Source: Lachnospiraceae bacterium (lineage in GTDB: Bacteria > Bacillota > Clostridia > Lachnospirales > Lachnospiraceae). Taken from it: a DNA stretch of 37,601 nucleotides. Of this stretch, positions 1 through 7,769 are shown piece after piece (within the stretch, counting starts at the first letter, position 1; each line of letters begins with the position of its first letter). Position numbers and translations under genes: made by a program. The notes beneath the pieces are model-generated. The model was not told where the DNA came from. It ran no database searches and saw nothing but the letters and a program-made list of their open reading frames with translations. Where the stretch lies: contig JAJQCQ010000064.1 in the NCBI GenBank assembly GCA_021202635.1, positions 1-37,601 on the forward strand. Reading direction: 5' to 3'.

Positions 1-419
1 TTCGTTTTTGTCTATTTATTTTTGGGTTTATTTTCACTTTGATTTATCTGGTGTATTAATTGATTTGTTTTTATTTTGCTATTAGATGAGCTATATAATA
101 TCACTTAATTTTAGAAATGTCAACATATATTATTTTTACTTTGTATTATTTTTAAGTTAATCATATAATATTTTAATACTTTCTTTTTATACTCCGCTTC
201 ACCTCAATAAAAACCCGTATAATTTTGAAACGACAATAAGCTTTTCCAATCAAAAGCCTGCCGCATAACACGGCAGGCTCTCACTCACTCTGTAATATGT
301 AAGAATCACTCTACAATCCTTAAAGTTAACTGTTCCATTCCTTTACAGTTACTTCAAGGTTCCAGATTTTCTGTCGGGATCCCCATCGATGATAATCTAA
401 CAACAAACCTTTTCATTTT
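1..419. other. AT-rich intergenic region without a gene
   Basis: The first 420 bases are very AT-rich to about position 240 and hold no plausible open reading frame. The only structured element I can see is the terminator hairpin at 255-279. The compositional contrast with the coding DNA that follows suggests a boundary or a long untranslated region, but nothing identifies it further. Confidence 0.6.
251..279 (-). terminator. Intrinsic terminator after the ABC exporter gene
   Basis: A perfect 9-bp stem (AGCCTGCCG at 255-263 pairing with CGGCAGGCT at 271-279) with a 7-nt loop is followed on the minus strand by a TTTT tract. It lies about 140 nt after the stop codon of the ABC exporter at 420, so it probably ends that transcript. 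Confidence 0.75.
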
Positions 420-1985
420 CTACATCTCACGACAAATCCAGATCTGTTCGTCGAATTGTTCCGCATACGGTTCTAAATTGTGGGCAATGATAACGAATGT
501 TCGATTTATTTGTGCTATATGCTTCATAAATTCATCAATCGTATGCTGGTTCATGGCTGCAAAGGGCTCGTCCAGAAATATCATATCCTTTCCGCTGCAT
601 AATGCCCGAAGAAGAGCAACCACCTGTTTCTCCCCGCCGCTCATGTTCAGAGGATTCGTGCTGCTCTTAATATGGGAAATCATGTCGGCCGGAAAATATG
701 ATTCATATTCCTTGAGATTCTCCTCATCATAAGCGCCATAGACCGTCACGTTTTCCAGATAGGAGGCATTAAAAATCACCGGAACCTGGGGCACATAACA
801 GATACTCTCAGAAATGAAATCACTCTCCTTGCATCCGTTATAGAAAACCGCACCGGAATCAGCTTCCTCAAAATGCATGAGCAGGCGAAAGAATACACTT
901 TTTCCCGCACCGTTTTCTCCCAAAACCAGATATTTTTTCGGAAAAGACAGCTCTGCCGCCGGGGTACGGATGTCCGCGCCGTCATAGTGCTTTTCCATAG
1001 CTGTCGCGGAAATTCTGTGGATTTCCGCGACAGCTGGTAAATCTGCGGGAACGTCGTCCATGCCGCTTCCAATAATCTCCAACAATTTTTTCTGTATCTC
1101 ACGAACGGAATTGACCATGCCGATACAAACGTTCATTTCATACATGGGGTCAATGAATTTAGTGCTGTAGGTAAAGGCGTTAACCGCCATCCCAAGGGTA
1201 ATGACGTGATTTCCAAGTAAAATGGCTACCACTGCAAAAACAATCACACCAATTGCCTCCACGGAACCGCCGTTCAATACCATGGCCAGGCTGTTCAGCT
1301 TCCGAAAGTGCATATTAAGGTTCAGGACATGATCCAGCTCCCCGTCATGAAGCTCAGTGAGTTTTTTTCGTCCCTTAAAATCCAGAATATCATGAGCTTC
1401 ATACAAAAGCTTCGCGGAAGCGGTATAGCGGCCAATCCCGTCCATATAACCCTTATTCCTCTTCGCCAGATCTTTCTCCGTGAGCTTCGGCACAAAAACC
1501 ACCGCTACAGAGAAAATCAGAATCACCATAGCAATGGAGATATCTACAAAAATCACCAGAAACACTCCGTACACAGCGATCATCATAACGGAGCGAATGA
1601 TAGAAAGCAGAGGGCTCAAGTAGTTCTGGCACATTTCCGTAATGTCATTTGCCTGCATGGAAATGTATTCCGCCACATCATACTGGTGAAATGTCCCAAA
1701 GTCTCGTTGAATTACGGCATTAAAAAAATCCTTCTTTATGGCTTTTTCGAACCGGATGCGGCGGTAATCCGCCAGACGATTGGAACAATATGCCTCAACA
1801 AGATAAATCAGGAACACACCCGCGTATGCAGCCAGAAGTTTTCCTGTGTATGCAAACCCCTTTTGATAGTTATCAATAAGCCAACCGGGAAACAGCAGCA
1901 TAAGCGCGCTAATAACAGCTTCTATAAAGTTCGCCGCAATGGTACCGACGATATACCAACGTATCGTATTAAGATATTTTTTCAT
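420..1985 (-). CDS. ABC transporter, fused membrane and ATPase domains (exporter-type half transporter)
   Basis: This about 521-aa protein has an N-terminal block of hydrophobic segments of ABC exporter type (about residues 10-300) followed by a nucleotide-binding domain. Visible motifs are Walker A (GENGAGKS), signature (LNMSGGEKQ), Walker B (MIFLDEP) and the switch histidine (IIAHN). Half transporters of this type dimerise and export peptides, lipids or drugs; the substrate here cannot be read from sequence. I place the start at ATG 1985, preceded by GGGGA five bases upstream; an ATG at 2000 has poor spacing to its ribosome binding site. The gene begins 33 nt after the ApbE-like gene, so the two are probably co-transcribed and may act together. 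The ATPase domain has a fairly short linker region but all key residues are present, so activity is expected. Confidence 0.85.
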   Translation of the reverse strand: MKKYLNTIRWYIVGTIAANFIEAVISALMLLFPGWLIDNYQKGFAYTGKLLAAYAGVFLIYLVEAYCSNRLADYRRIRFEKAIKKDFFNAVIQRDFGTFHQYDVAEYISMQANDITEMCQNYLSPLLSIIRSVMMIAVYGVFLVIFVDISIAMVILIFSVAVVFVPKLTEKDLAKRNKGYMDGIGRYTASAKLLYEAHDILDFKGRKKLTELHDGELDHVLNLNMHFRKLNSLAMVLNGGSVEAIGVIVFAVVAILLGNHVITLGMAVNAFTYSTKFIDPMYEMNVCIGMVNSVREIQKKLLEIIGSGMDDVPADLPAVAEIHRISATAMEKHYDGADIRTPAAELSFPKKYLVLGENGAGKSVFFRLLMHFEEADSGAVFYNGCKESDFISESICYVPQVPVIFNASYLENVTVYGAYDEENLKEYESYFPADMISHIKSSTNPLNMSGGEKQVVALLRALCSGKDMIFLDEPFAAMNQHTIDEFMKHIAQINRTFVIIAHNLEPYAEQFDEQIWICREM

Positions 1986-2018
1986 TTTTTCCCCACACAT
2001 CTCCCTGAAATATCGACG

Positions 2019-3305
2019 TCAGAAGTATATATACGTCACATCATCCTCGTCATACAGATCCGTAATGCTGGCATCCGGGTCATTGCAGTAAATCACCTGC
2101 TCCTCACAATAAATCGAATAGATTCCATCCTCCCTCAGTTCCTCCAGTGCGTCCGCATCAAATTCATCCGCGATATAGATAGGAATCATTCGCAGCAGAA
2201 TTTCTGCGCAGCCCAGATCCTCCGAATAAGAAACCAGGCCGTCAATCGAGGATTTGCAGTATCCGTCTGCCGTATCGATATAAGCGGTGCGGAATTCTCC
2301 ATCTTCCAGTTCATAATAATGCTGAACATCGAAGCTGCTGTTCATCATGTAATCGCGCAGGAAAACAATGCTGCGCGCACCCTCATATTCCATGGAGGCT
2401 ACTTGATAAATCGTCTGATCCACCCGGTTATAAAGATTGAAAGTCCATTCGTTTCCGCTGGTATCGAGATTCCGGACAAAGCCATCATAGCTGGAAATCG
2501 CGCCCAGGGTATAGCCGTTCTCAATCAGCGTATCCGCGATATAATCAATAATAAAAGCATTTTTCGTCCAGAAGAAGTCGATGTAACTAAGAAAACCAAT
2601 CTCTTCCGCATAGGCAAGATATTCCTCCGAGACATATAGCTCAATGGTATTGTCTCCGAGCAGGCGCAGCTCGATGTATTCATCAGAAGATGCGAAGGTC
2701 AAAACTTCTGCAAAATAGTCCGCAACCTCTTCATTCTGATACGGATCGTATTCTGCAGTCTCCCAGTCGTCGTTGCAGTAAAACAGATTATTGTATTCCG
2801 TATAGATCGGTCCCAGGTAAAGCTGTCTGCCGCCGGATTCCTCCATCAGGGCAAACGCATCGTAAAGAATGTCGTCCACCACGATCTCCTCATTTGGGTG
2901 CGCATTGATATAGCAAATATTATTGACGCCGTCGAAGCTCTCCTCGTTGTGAAAATTCTGATAAGCCGTCTCCAGCGCAGATGTGTAGAGCGAGATCAAT
3001 GCCTTTTTCTCCGCAGACACGGAAAGACCGCTCGCGCCCAGATAATATTCAAAAATGAATTCGCTGCCGTTGTTCCCGGTCGACGAAGAATCCACCTCAA
3101 TCTCCTGCCAGCCGTCATCCGAGCTGAGGAGACCAACCACACCATTGGCCAGCGCACTGATTCCGATAATGGCAAACAGAATCACAAAAACCAGCCGCAG
3201 CTTCCAGTGTTTTATCTTAATATCTACATTTTTCCCGGAATCTGAATTCGTCGACCTTCGTCCCCTCGTGGTGCGTTTCATAGAATCATCTGCTCCATTC
3301 TTCAT
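2019..3305 (-). CDS. Membrane-anchored protein with a degenerate ApbE-like domain
   Basis: The 428-aa product has a basic N-terminus (RRTRGRR-like, residues 9-17), one membrane segment at about 36-60 and a large acidic, tyrosine-rich extracytoplasmic region. I recognise no close family by name. The order of its segments resembles ApbE, the FAD:protein FMN transferase: a helix like 'DLGGIAKGYAAD' appears as WTKNAFIIDYIADTLIENGY, followed by a glycine-type turn (SSYDGFVRNL), then a counterpart of the ApbE 'HIIDPRTGYP' loop reading AYIDTADGYC, then a helix where the metal-binding Asp and Thr of ApbE would be Glu and Arg. If the alignment is right, the metal site is lost and the protein is not a transferase. 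It forms a likely operon with the ABC exporter. The start is uncertain: ATG 3305 has no clear ribosome binding site, ATG 3281 has GGAG rather far upstream. Confidence 0.55.
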   Translation of the reverse strand: MKNGADDSMKRTTRGRRSTNSDSGKNVDIKIKHWKLRLVFVILFAIIGISALANGVVGLLSSDDGWQEIEVDSSSTGNNGSEFIFEYYLGASGLSVSAEKKALISLYTSALETAYQNFHNEESFDGVNNICYINAHPNEEIVVDDILYDAFALMEESGGRQLYLGPIYTEYNNLFYCNDDWETAEYDPYQNEEVADYFAEVLTFASSDEYIELRLLGDNTIELYVSEEYLAYAEEIGFLSYIDFFWTKNAFIIDYIADTLIENGYTLGAISSYDGFVRNLDTSGNEWTFNLYNRVDQTIYQVASMEYEGARSIVFLRDYMMNSSFDVQHYYELEDGEFRTAYIDTADGYCKSSIDGLVSYSEDLGCAEILLRMIPIYIADEFDADALEELREDGIYSIYCEEQVIYCNDPDASITDLYDEDDVTYIYF

Positions 3306-3308
3306 TCA

Positions 3309-3394
3309 TGATATGTCATAAGGAAAACCAGTCTGCCGGAGGATTCCTTATAACACAGGCCGCGCCATTGCCGCAGGCAATTCTGCACGGCGCG
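3309..3394 (-). repeat. Dispersed palindromic repeat, copy A (next to the start codon at 3305)
   Basis: This 86-nt stretch aligns without gaps to 27606-27691 with roughly 80% identity by eye. It contains an inverted repeat (TCATAAGGAA with TTCCTTATAA) and a second stem-loop (CGCGCC with GGCGCG enclosing ATTGCCGCAGGCAAT). In both places the same end of the repeat sits just before a start codon. Confidence 0.75.
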
Positions 3395-3412
3395 GCTCAC
3401 CTGTAAAAGTGT

Positions 3413-3458
3413 AGCCGCAGGTAAACCGCCCAATCTCCTTTGACGGTTCCCTGCGGCT
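3413..3458. repeat. Inverted repeat in the 3.3-3.66 kb spacer
   Basis: AGCCGCAGG at 3413-3421 pairs perfectly with CCTGCGGCT at 3450-3458, and an inner AACCG/CGGTT pair extends the fold. It lies directly beyond repeat copy A. The rest of this roughly 350-nt spacer holds more short inverted repeats but no convincing gene or promoter. Confidence 0.6.
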
Positions 3459-3566
3459 ATCTTGTGTTATCAAGATAATACTACGGATTGCTCCGTGTTT
3501 CGCATCTCCGCTTCGCTCCAGTCGGCGAATATCCCGCACGAAGTGTAGGATGCCACCCGGCGAGGA

Positions 3567-3647
3567 CTAAACGGACATCCACTGGATGTCCAGCGTCTCC
3601 GCTTCGCTACGGTCGGCGCTAAACGGACATCCACTGGATGTCCAGCG
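3567..3647. repeat. Two identical 29-nt palindromic repeats, possible tandem terminators
   Basis: A 29-nt unit occurs exactly twice, at 3567-3595 and 3619-3647, 52 nt apart. Each unit contains GGACATCC and GGATGTCC separated by three bases, a perfect 8-bp stem. On the minus strand each hairpin is followed by GTTTAG, and the first one met by transcription is only about 15 nt after the oppF stop at 3659. They could end the peptide transporter transcript, or be part of a dispersed repeat family: a related segment (TCTCCGCTTCGCT...GTCGGCG) recurs at about 3508 and 3595. Confidence 0.7.
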
Positions 3648-3658
3648 CCCTTGTATTA

Positions 3659-4966
3659 TCATATGATCGCCAGCCCCAGGAAGATCAGGAAGATGACGAT
3701 AATTACCGCCAGCGTGATCAGACCGGCGATCGCGCCCTTTTTGCAGGCATGATAGTTTCGATAATATTGCTTGCTCTTAAATATCTGCCCTGCGATCAGT
3801 CCTATGATCGGCAGGAAAAACGACAAAAACATATAGATCCCGCTGCCGGTATCGTGTACCGGCGCCTTCAGGAACTGGTCATCCGCCGCAGTCAGTGTGC
3901 CGTCCTTCTCCTCCTTCGGGCGTTCTTCGCCTTCTTTCAGAATACGGATCGGCTGCAGGATCTCTCCCTTCTCACGGATCTTGCGGTATTCCTCGATTTC
4001 CTTTTTGTTTCCATAGACGTAGTGGTCATGACCGATGTTGACCAGCTCCGGCTGGTCTGTGCTGTAGTCATGGATCGAGGGATCGTAGGTATACAGCACC
4101 TTATTTTTCTCCAGCTGCGGATCCGGGATCGGAATCGCCGAGATCAGCGAATGGGTGTACGGATGCAGCGGGAAGTCAAACAGCTCTTCTGCTGTCGCAA
4201 TCTCCACAATGTTGCCCTTGTAGATAACGCCGATACGGTCCGAGATGAACCGCACGACGGAAAGATCATGCGCGATAAAGAGGTAGGTGACGTCCTTTTC
4301 TTCCTGGAATTTCTTCATCAGGTTCAGCACCTGCGCACGGATGGAAACGTCAAGCGCGGAGATCGGCTCGTCCGCTACGACCAGCTCCGGCTCCATAACC
4401 ATCGCTCTCGCCAGGCCGATTCTCTGGCGCTGTCCGCCGGAAAATTCGTGCGGATAGCGGGTCAGATGCTCCTTCAAAAGACCTACTTCTTCGATCATGT
4501 TTTCCACCTTTTGAACACGATCCGCCTCATTTTCGTACAGGTGGAAATTGTACAGACCTTCTGATACAATATAGTCGACCGTCGCGCGCTCATTCAGCGA
4601 CGCCGCCGGATCCTGGAATACCATCTGGATATTCCGGATAACCTCCCGGTCGAGAGAATGTGGAATCTTCCCGGAAATGCGGACGCCCTTATACTGAATC
4701 TCACCGGCCGCGCACGGGTTGACGCGGATCACCGCACGCCCGATCGTCGTCTTGCCGGAACCAGACTCACCCACCAGGGAGAACGTCTCGCCCTTATAAA
4801 TATCAAAAGAAGCGTTTTTCACGGCGCGAACCGCATTCTCGCCCTTTCCAAACGTAATATCCACATTTTTAACGGATAATAAAATTTCTCTGCCCTGCTC
4901 ATCAATCGGACCGTGCTCCGGCAGATGGGACGCACTGGATCCTAATTCCTGATTCTGTTTCGCCAC
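3659..4966 (-). CDS. oppF: Oligopeptide ABC transporter ATPase, OppF-type, with a membrane tail
   Basis: This 435-aa ATPase powers peptide uptake together with the OppD-type subunit encoded just upstream. Visible motifs are Walker A (GESGSGKT, residues 66-73), the Q-loop ([11 protein letters not shown]), signature ([15 protein letters not shown]), Walker B (LVVADEP) and the OppF-type C-terminal segment with HPYTHSL. The start is GTG 4966, six bases after GGGAG. The family is usually 300-350 aa. The extra C-terminus is odd: about residues 378-435 contain two strongly hydrophobic segments flanking a basic stretch ([15 protein letters not shown]), so this subunit may be anchored in the membrane. 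It is the last gene of the operon, 61 nt after oppD, and is followed by palindromic repeats that may end transcription. Confidence 0.92.
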   Translation of the reverse strand: MAKQNQELGSSASHLPEHGPIDEQGREILLSVKNVDITFGKGENAVRAVKNASFDIYKGETFSLVGESGSGKTTIGRAVIRVNPCAAGEIQYKGVRISGKIPHSLDREVIRNIQMVFQDPAASLNERATVDYIVSEGLYNFHLYENEADRVQKVENMIEEVGLLKEHLTRYPHEFSGGQRQRIGLARAMVMEPELVVADEPISALDVSIRAQVLNLMKKFQEEKDVTYLFIAHDLSVVRFISDRIGVIYKGNIVEIATAEELFDFPLHPYTHSLISAIPIPDPQLEKNKVLYTYDPSIHDYSTDQPELVNIGHDHYVYGNKKEIEEYRKIREKGEILQPIRILKEGEERPKEEKDGTLTAADDQFLKAPVHDTGSGIYMFLSFFLPIIGLIAGQIFKSKQYYRNYHACKKGAIAGLITLAVIIVIFLIFLGLAII

Positions 4967-5027
4967 AGCTTACTCCCTTTCCCTTTCCTTTTCACTCGTA
5001 AAAGCCAGATGGCTACGTGCTTCGCAC

Positions 5028-6779
5028 TCACGCTAAGTGATACGCATCAAGCAGCTTCTGGTGGATGTCCCGGATCGCCTCCGGGCCTTCCACTTCCGGA
5101 GCGTCCTCATCCAGCAGCCACGTCTTCGCAAAATGCGTCTCTGTGACCGGGAACATCGGCGGCTCCTCCAGAGTGTCGATCTTCATGCAATACGGGTTTC
5201 TGGGAGCAAACGCGTCGCCTACGATCTGGTTGTAGAGCGAAGGCGGCGTACCTGTGATGGAATACAGCTTCGTATTCCGCTGCGCCAGCTGCGGCAGAGA
5301 GGAAAGAAGCGCCCAGGTGTACGGGTGGCGCGGGTCGTAGAAGACCTCTTCCACCTTGCCAAGCTCGACAATCTGTCCGGCATACAGCACAGCCACGCGG
5401 TCTGCGATGTTCGCCACGACGCCAAGGTCATGCGTAATAAAGACAATCGTAAAGCCCAGTTCCTTCTGCAAATCTTTTAACAGCTGCAAAATCTGTGCCT
5501 GAATCGTCACATCGAGAGCCGTGGTCGGTTCGTCGCAGATCAGGATCTTCGGCTGACAGGAAAGCGCAATCGCGATAACGATTCTCTGACGCATACCGCC
5601 CGAATACTGGAATGGGTAATCGTCAAAACGCGCCTCCGCGTTCGGAATGCCAACCTTGTGCATCAGCACCAGCGCACGTTTTCTGGCTTCGCCTTCCGAG
5701 CACCCCTGATGTTTAATAATAATAGAAGTAATCTGCTTTCCGATCGTAAGAATCGGGTTCAAAGAAGTCATCGGATCCTGGAACACCGTCGCGATCTTCT
5801 TGCCGCGGATGCGGCTCCAGTCCTTCGCGTATTTCACATTCGCCAGGTTCAGCACACAGGTGCCGTGGATCGTATCTGCCGTCTCATCGAGATACCGCAC
5901 ACGGAAAGCCACCGTATCGAAAACCTTATTGCGCTCATTCTCATCATCCAGATCCACGCCGAGCTGCATCGCCTTTTTCAGCGCCTCGACCAGATCCTTC
6001 GCCAGCTTTCTGCGCTGCCTTGCGTCATAGCGGCCGATGGACAGATAGATTTCCTTTGCGAGAATTTCATTGCGCTTCTTCGTCTTCTCCGAGATGGAGC
6101 CCTGAATCAGCTTGTCATACTCTGCCTGCAGGGCTGACTTTTTCTGCTCATATTCCTTCTGAAACGCAGTGTCCTGTGAAGCTTTCTTCTGCTGCTCCTT
6201 TAAGAGCGCCTCATCCTTTTTCTGTACTTCTTTGATCTGTTTATCCAGCGCGGAAATCTGCGCGGCCATTTCATGAATCTTATCTTTTTCCTTATGCGGG
6301 TCAAGCGTCTGCTTCAGGTTATACAGATCCGTCCGCTTCGCGTTAAGGTCAGCCAGCTCTTTTTTCTCCCTGGCCTGCTCCTCCTCGCTGACCGATTCCC
6401 TGCGGTGCTTTTCTGATTCCAGCTCCTGCAGCTTCCGGTATACCGACGCGCCCAGCTCCAGCTTCGCGTGCTGGTCAAGCTGCTTCCTCGACTTTTCAAT
6501 CATCCGCCTCGCCCGGTCATTCAGCGGCGCCGTCGTATCCGCCAGGTCTTCATCATTAAAAATGATCGTGCCCTGGTCAATAAACCCGTTCGCATCATTC
6601 ATGCCGGAAAAAGTCTTCGTAAAAACTGATTTTCCGGAACCGGACTCACCCACGATGGCAATCGACTCGCCCTCATATATATCCAGGGAAATACCGCGGA
6701 TCGCCGTCAGGACACGGCCGCGCACACGGAACTTCACCCACAGATCCTTTACCGATAATAATACCTTTTGTTCTTCCAT
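5028..6779 (-). CDS. oppD: Oligopeptide ABC transporter ATPase, OppD-type, with a large internal insertion
   Basis: The second ATPase of the peptide importer. Walker A is GESGSGKS at 44-51, the Q-loop TVFQDPMTSLNP lies at 331-342, followed by the signature (YSGGMRQRIVIAIAL), Walker B (ILICDEPTTALD), the switch histidine (FITHDLG) and the C-terminal OppD segment with a late cysteine (AFAPRNPYCMKIDTLEE). Family members are about 330 aa; this one is 583 aa because about 230 residues (roughly 88-320) are inserted between Walker A and the Q-loop. The insertion is rich in Lys, Glu, Gln and Ala and looks like a long coiled coil. In typical OppD only a short linker with 'RGKxIAxIFQ' occupies this place, and the equivalent RGKKIATVFQ is still present after the insertion. 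Start ATG 6779 follows GGGAGG; the gene is 12 nt after oppC. Confidence 0.92.
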   Translation of the reverse strand: MEEQKVLLSVKDLWVKFRVRGRVLTAIRGISLDIYEGESIAIVGESGSGKSVFTKTFSGMNDANGFIDQGTIIFNDEDLADTTAPLNDRARRMIEKSRKQLDQHAKLELGASVYRKLQELESEKHRRESVSEEEQAREKKELADLNAKRTDLYNLKQTLDPHKEKDKIHEMAAQISALDKQIKEVQKKDEALLKEQQKKASQDTAFQKEYEQKKSALQAEYDKLIQGSISEKTKKRNEILAKEIYLSIGRYDARQRRKLAKDLVEALKKAMQLGVDLDDENERNKVFDTVAFRVRYLDETADTIHGTCVLNLANVKYAKDWSRIRGKKIATVFQDPMTSLNPILTIGKQITSIIIKHQGCSEGEARKRALVLMHKVGIPNAEARFDDYPFQYSGGMRQRIVIAIALSCQPKILICDEPTTALDVTIQAQILQLLKDLQKELGFTIVFITHDLGVVANIADRVAVLYAGQIVELGKVEEVFYDPRHPYTWALLSSLPQLAQRNTKLYSITGTPPSLYNQIVGDAFAPRNPYCMKIDTLEEPPMFPVTETHFAKTWLLDEDAPEVEGPEAIRDIHQKLLDAYHLA

Positions 6780-6791
6780 AACCGGCCTCCC

Positions 6792-7763
6792 TTACATATG
6801 CGTTCTCGGGTCAGTCGCGTCGCCCAGGTTCTGTCCCACAACATACAGAACGACCGTAATGATCGCCACGACTGCTACCGGAGACCAGAATTCGAACTCC
6901 CATCCCGGCGTCACCATCGCGCTCTCCGCCGCGTAAATCAGGCGGCCCAGCGACATCTCCGAAAGACCCATGCCAATATAGGCGAGGAACACTTCGTAGG
7001 AAATATAGGACGGAATCTCTGTCGCTGTCATCGTCACAATGATGGACGTCATAAACGGCAGAATGTTCTTCATCGCGATGCGAACCGAGCTCGACCCCAG
7101 ACATTTCGAGGCCAGATTATACTCGCGGTCACGGATGATGATCACCTGCGTTCGGATAAAGTAAGCGACAAACAGCCACTCCGTGATCGTCAGAGACAAA
7201 ACCAGAGTCCAGAAATTCGCCGACAAAAGCATGACGAGCACGGACACCAGCAAAATCATCGGCACGTTTCCGATAATATTGTAAATCGGAATCATGATGG
7301 CGTCCATTTTCCTGGAAAAGCCCCAGAGCGCGCCGACAATCGTACCGATCGTCAGGTTGATCGCAGCACAGACGAAGGCCAGCGACACGGAAATGCGCGC
7401 GCCGTACCAGACTGCGTCAAAGGTAGACTGTCCGGAGCTGCCCGAACCCAGGATCCAGTGAATGTTATATCCCAGCTGTTTCATTGCCTGCAGCGGGCCT
7501 AAGTGCTTTGTCGTAGAGTCCAGCAGGTTGCCGAACCGGTCATAGTCCACCAGCGCCGGATACACATACGTGAACAGCAAAATCACGGCCAGCAGGCCAA
7601 GGATAACAAAATTAATCTTTTTTCGGAAAAACACGCGAAATACGGAGTTCCAGTAGGAATATCGCGGAGCGGTGATCTTCTCAGACTCAAGGTCATTATG
7701 CTCAACAGGGGCGAACAGTTCCTCTTTGGTCATACCGTATTTTTCATAATCTACTCTGCTCAT
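6792..7763 (-). CDS. oppC: Oligopeptide ABC transporter permease, OppC-type
   Basis: The 323-aa inner permease subunit has an N-terminal cytoplasmic stretch (about 1-48), a first membrane segment (about 50-72), an extracytoplasmic loop and a bundle of five further hydrophobic segments. The loop that contacts the ATPases is visible as ASKCLGSSSVRIAMKNILP, matching the EAA motif pattern with its conserved Gly and Leu-Pro. The length is near the family norm, which makes this the only unenlarged subunit of the system. It starts at ATG 7763 after AGGGG and lies 6 nt after oppB and 12 nt before oppD, consistent with tight translational coupling. Confidence 0.92.
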   Translation of the reverse strand: MSRVDYEKYGMTKEELFAPVEHNDLESEKITAPRYSYWNSVFRVFFRKKINFVILGLLAVILLFTYVYPALVDYDRFGNLLDSTTKHLGPLQAMKQLGYNIHWILGSGSSGQSTFDAVWYGARISVSLAFVCAAINLTIGTIVGALWGFSRKMDAIMIPIYNIIGNVPMILLVSVLVMLLSANFWTLVLSLTITEWLFVAYFIRTQVIIIRDREYNLASKCLGSSSVRIAMKNILPFMTSIIVTMTATEIPSYISYEVFLAYIGMGLSEMSLGRLIYAAESAMVTPGWEFEFWSPVAVVAIITVVLYVVGQNLGDATDPRTHM

Positions 7764-7769
7764 AAGCCC

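Noticed and set aside
1308-2639. Plus-strand open frame of 443 codons
   Set aside because: It runs antisense across the end of one real gene and most of another, has low-complexity His/Ile/Arg composition and no ribosome binding site or known domain.
3348-3539. Minus-strand frame of 63 codons
   Set aside because: It lies wholly in palindromic repeats between two operons and looks like no protein.
3567-3647. Possible CRISPR array
   Set aside because: Only two repeat units, each with a full internal palindrome, and the spacer contains other repeat sequence; no cas genes are near.
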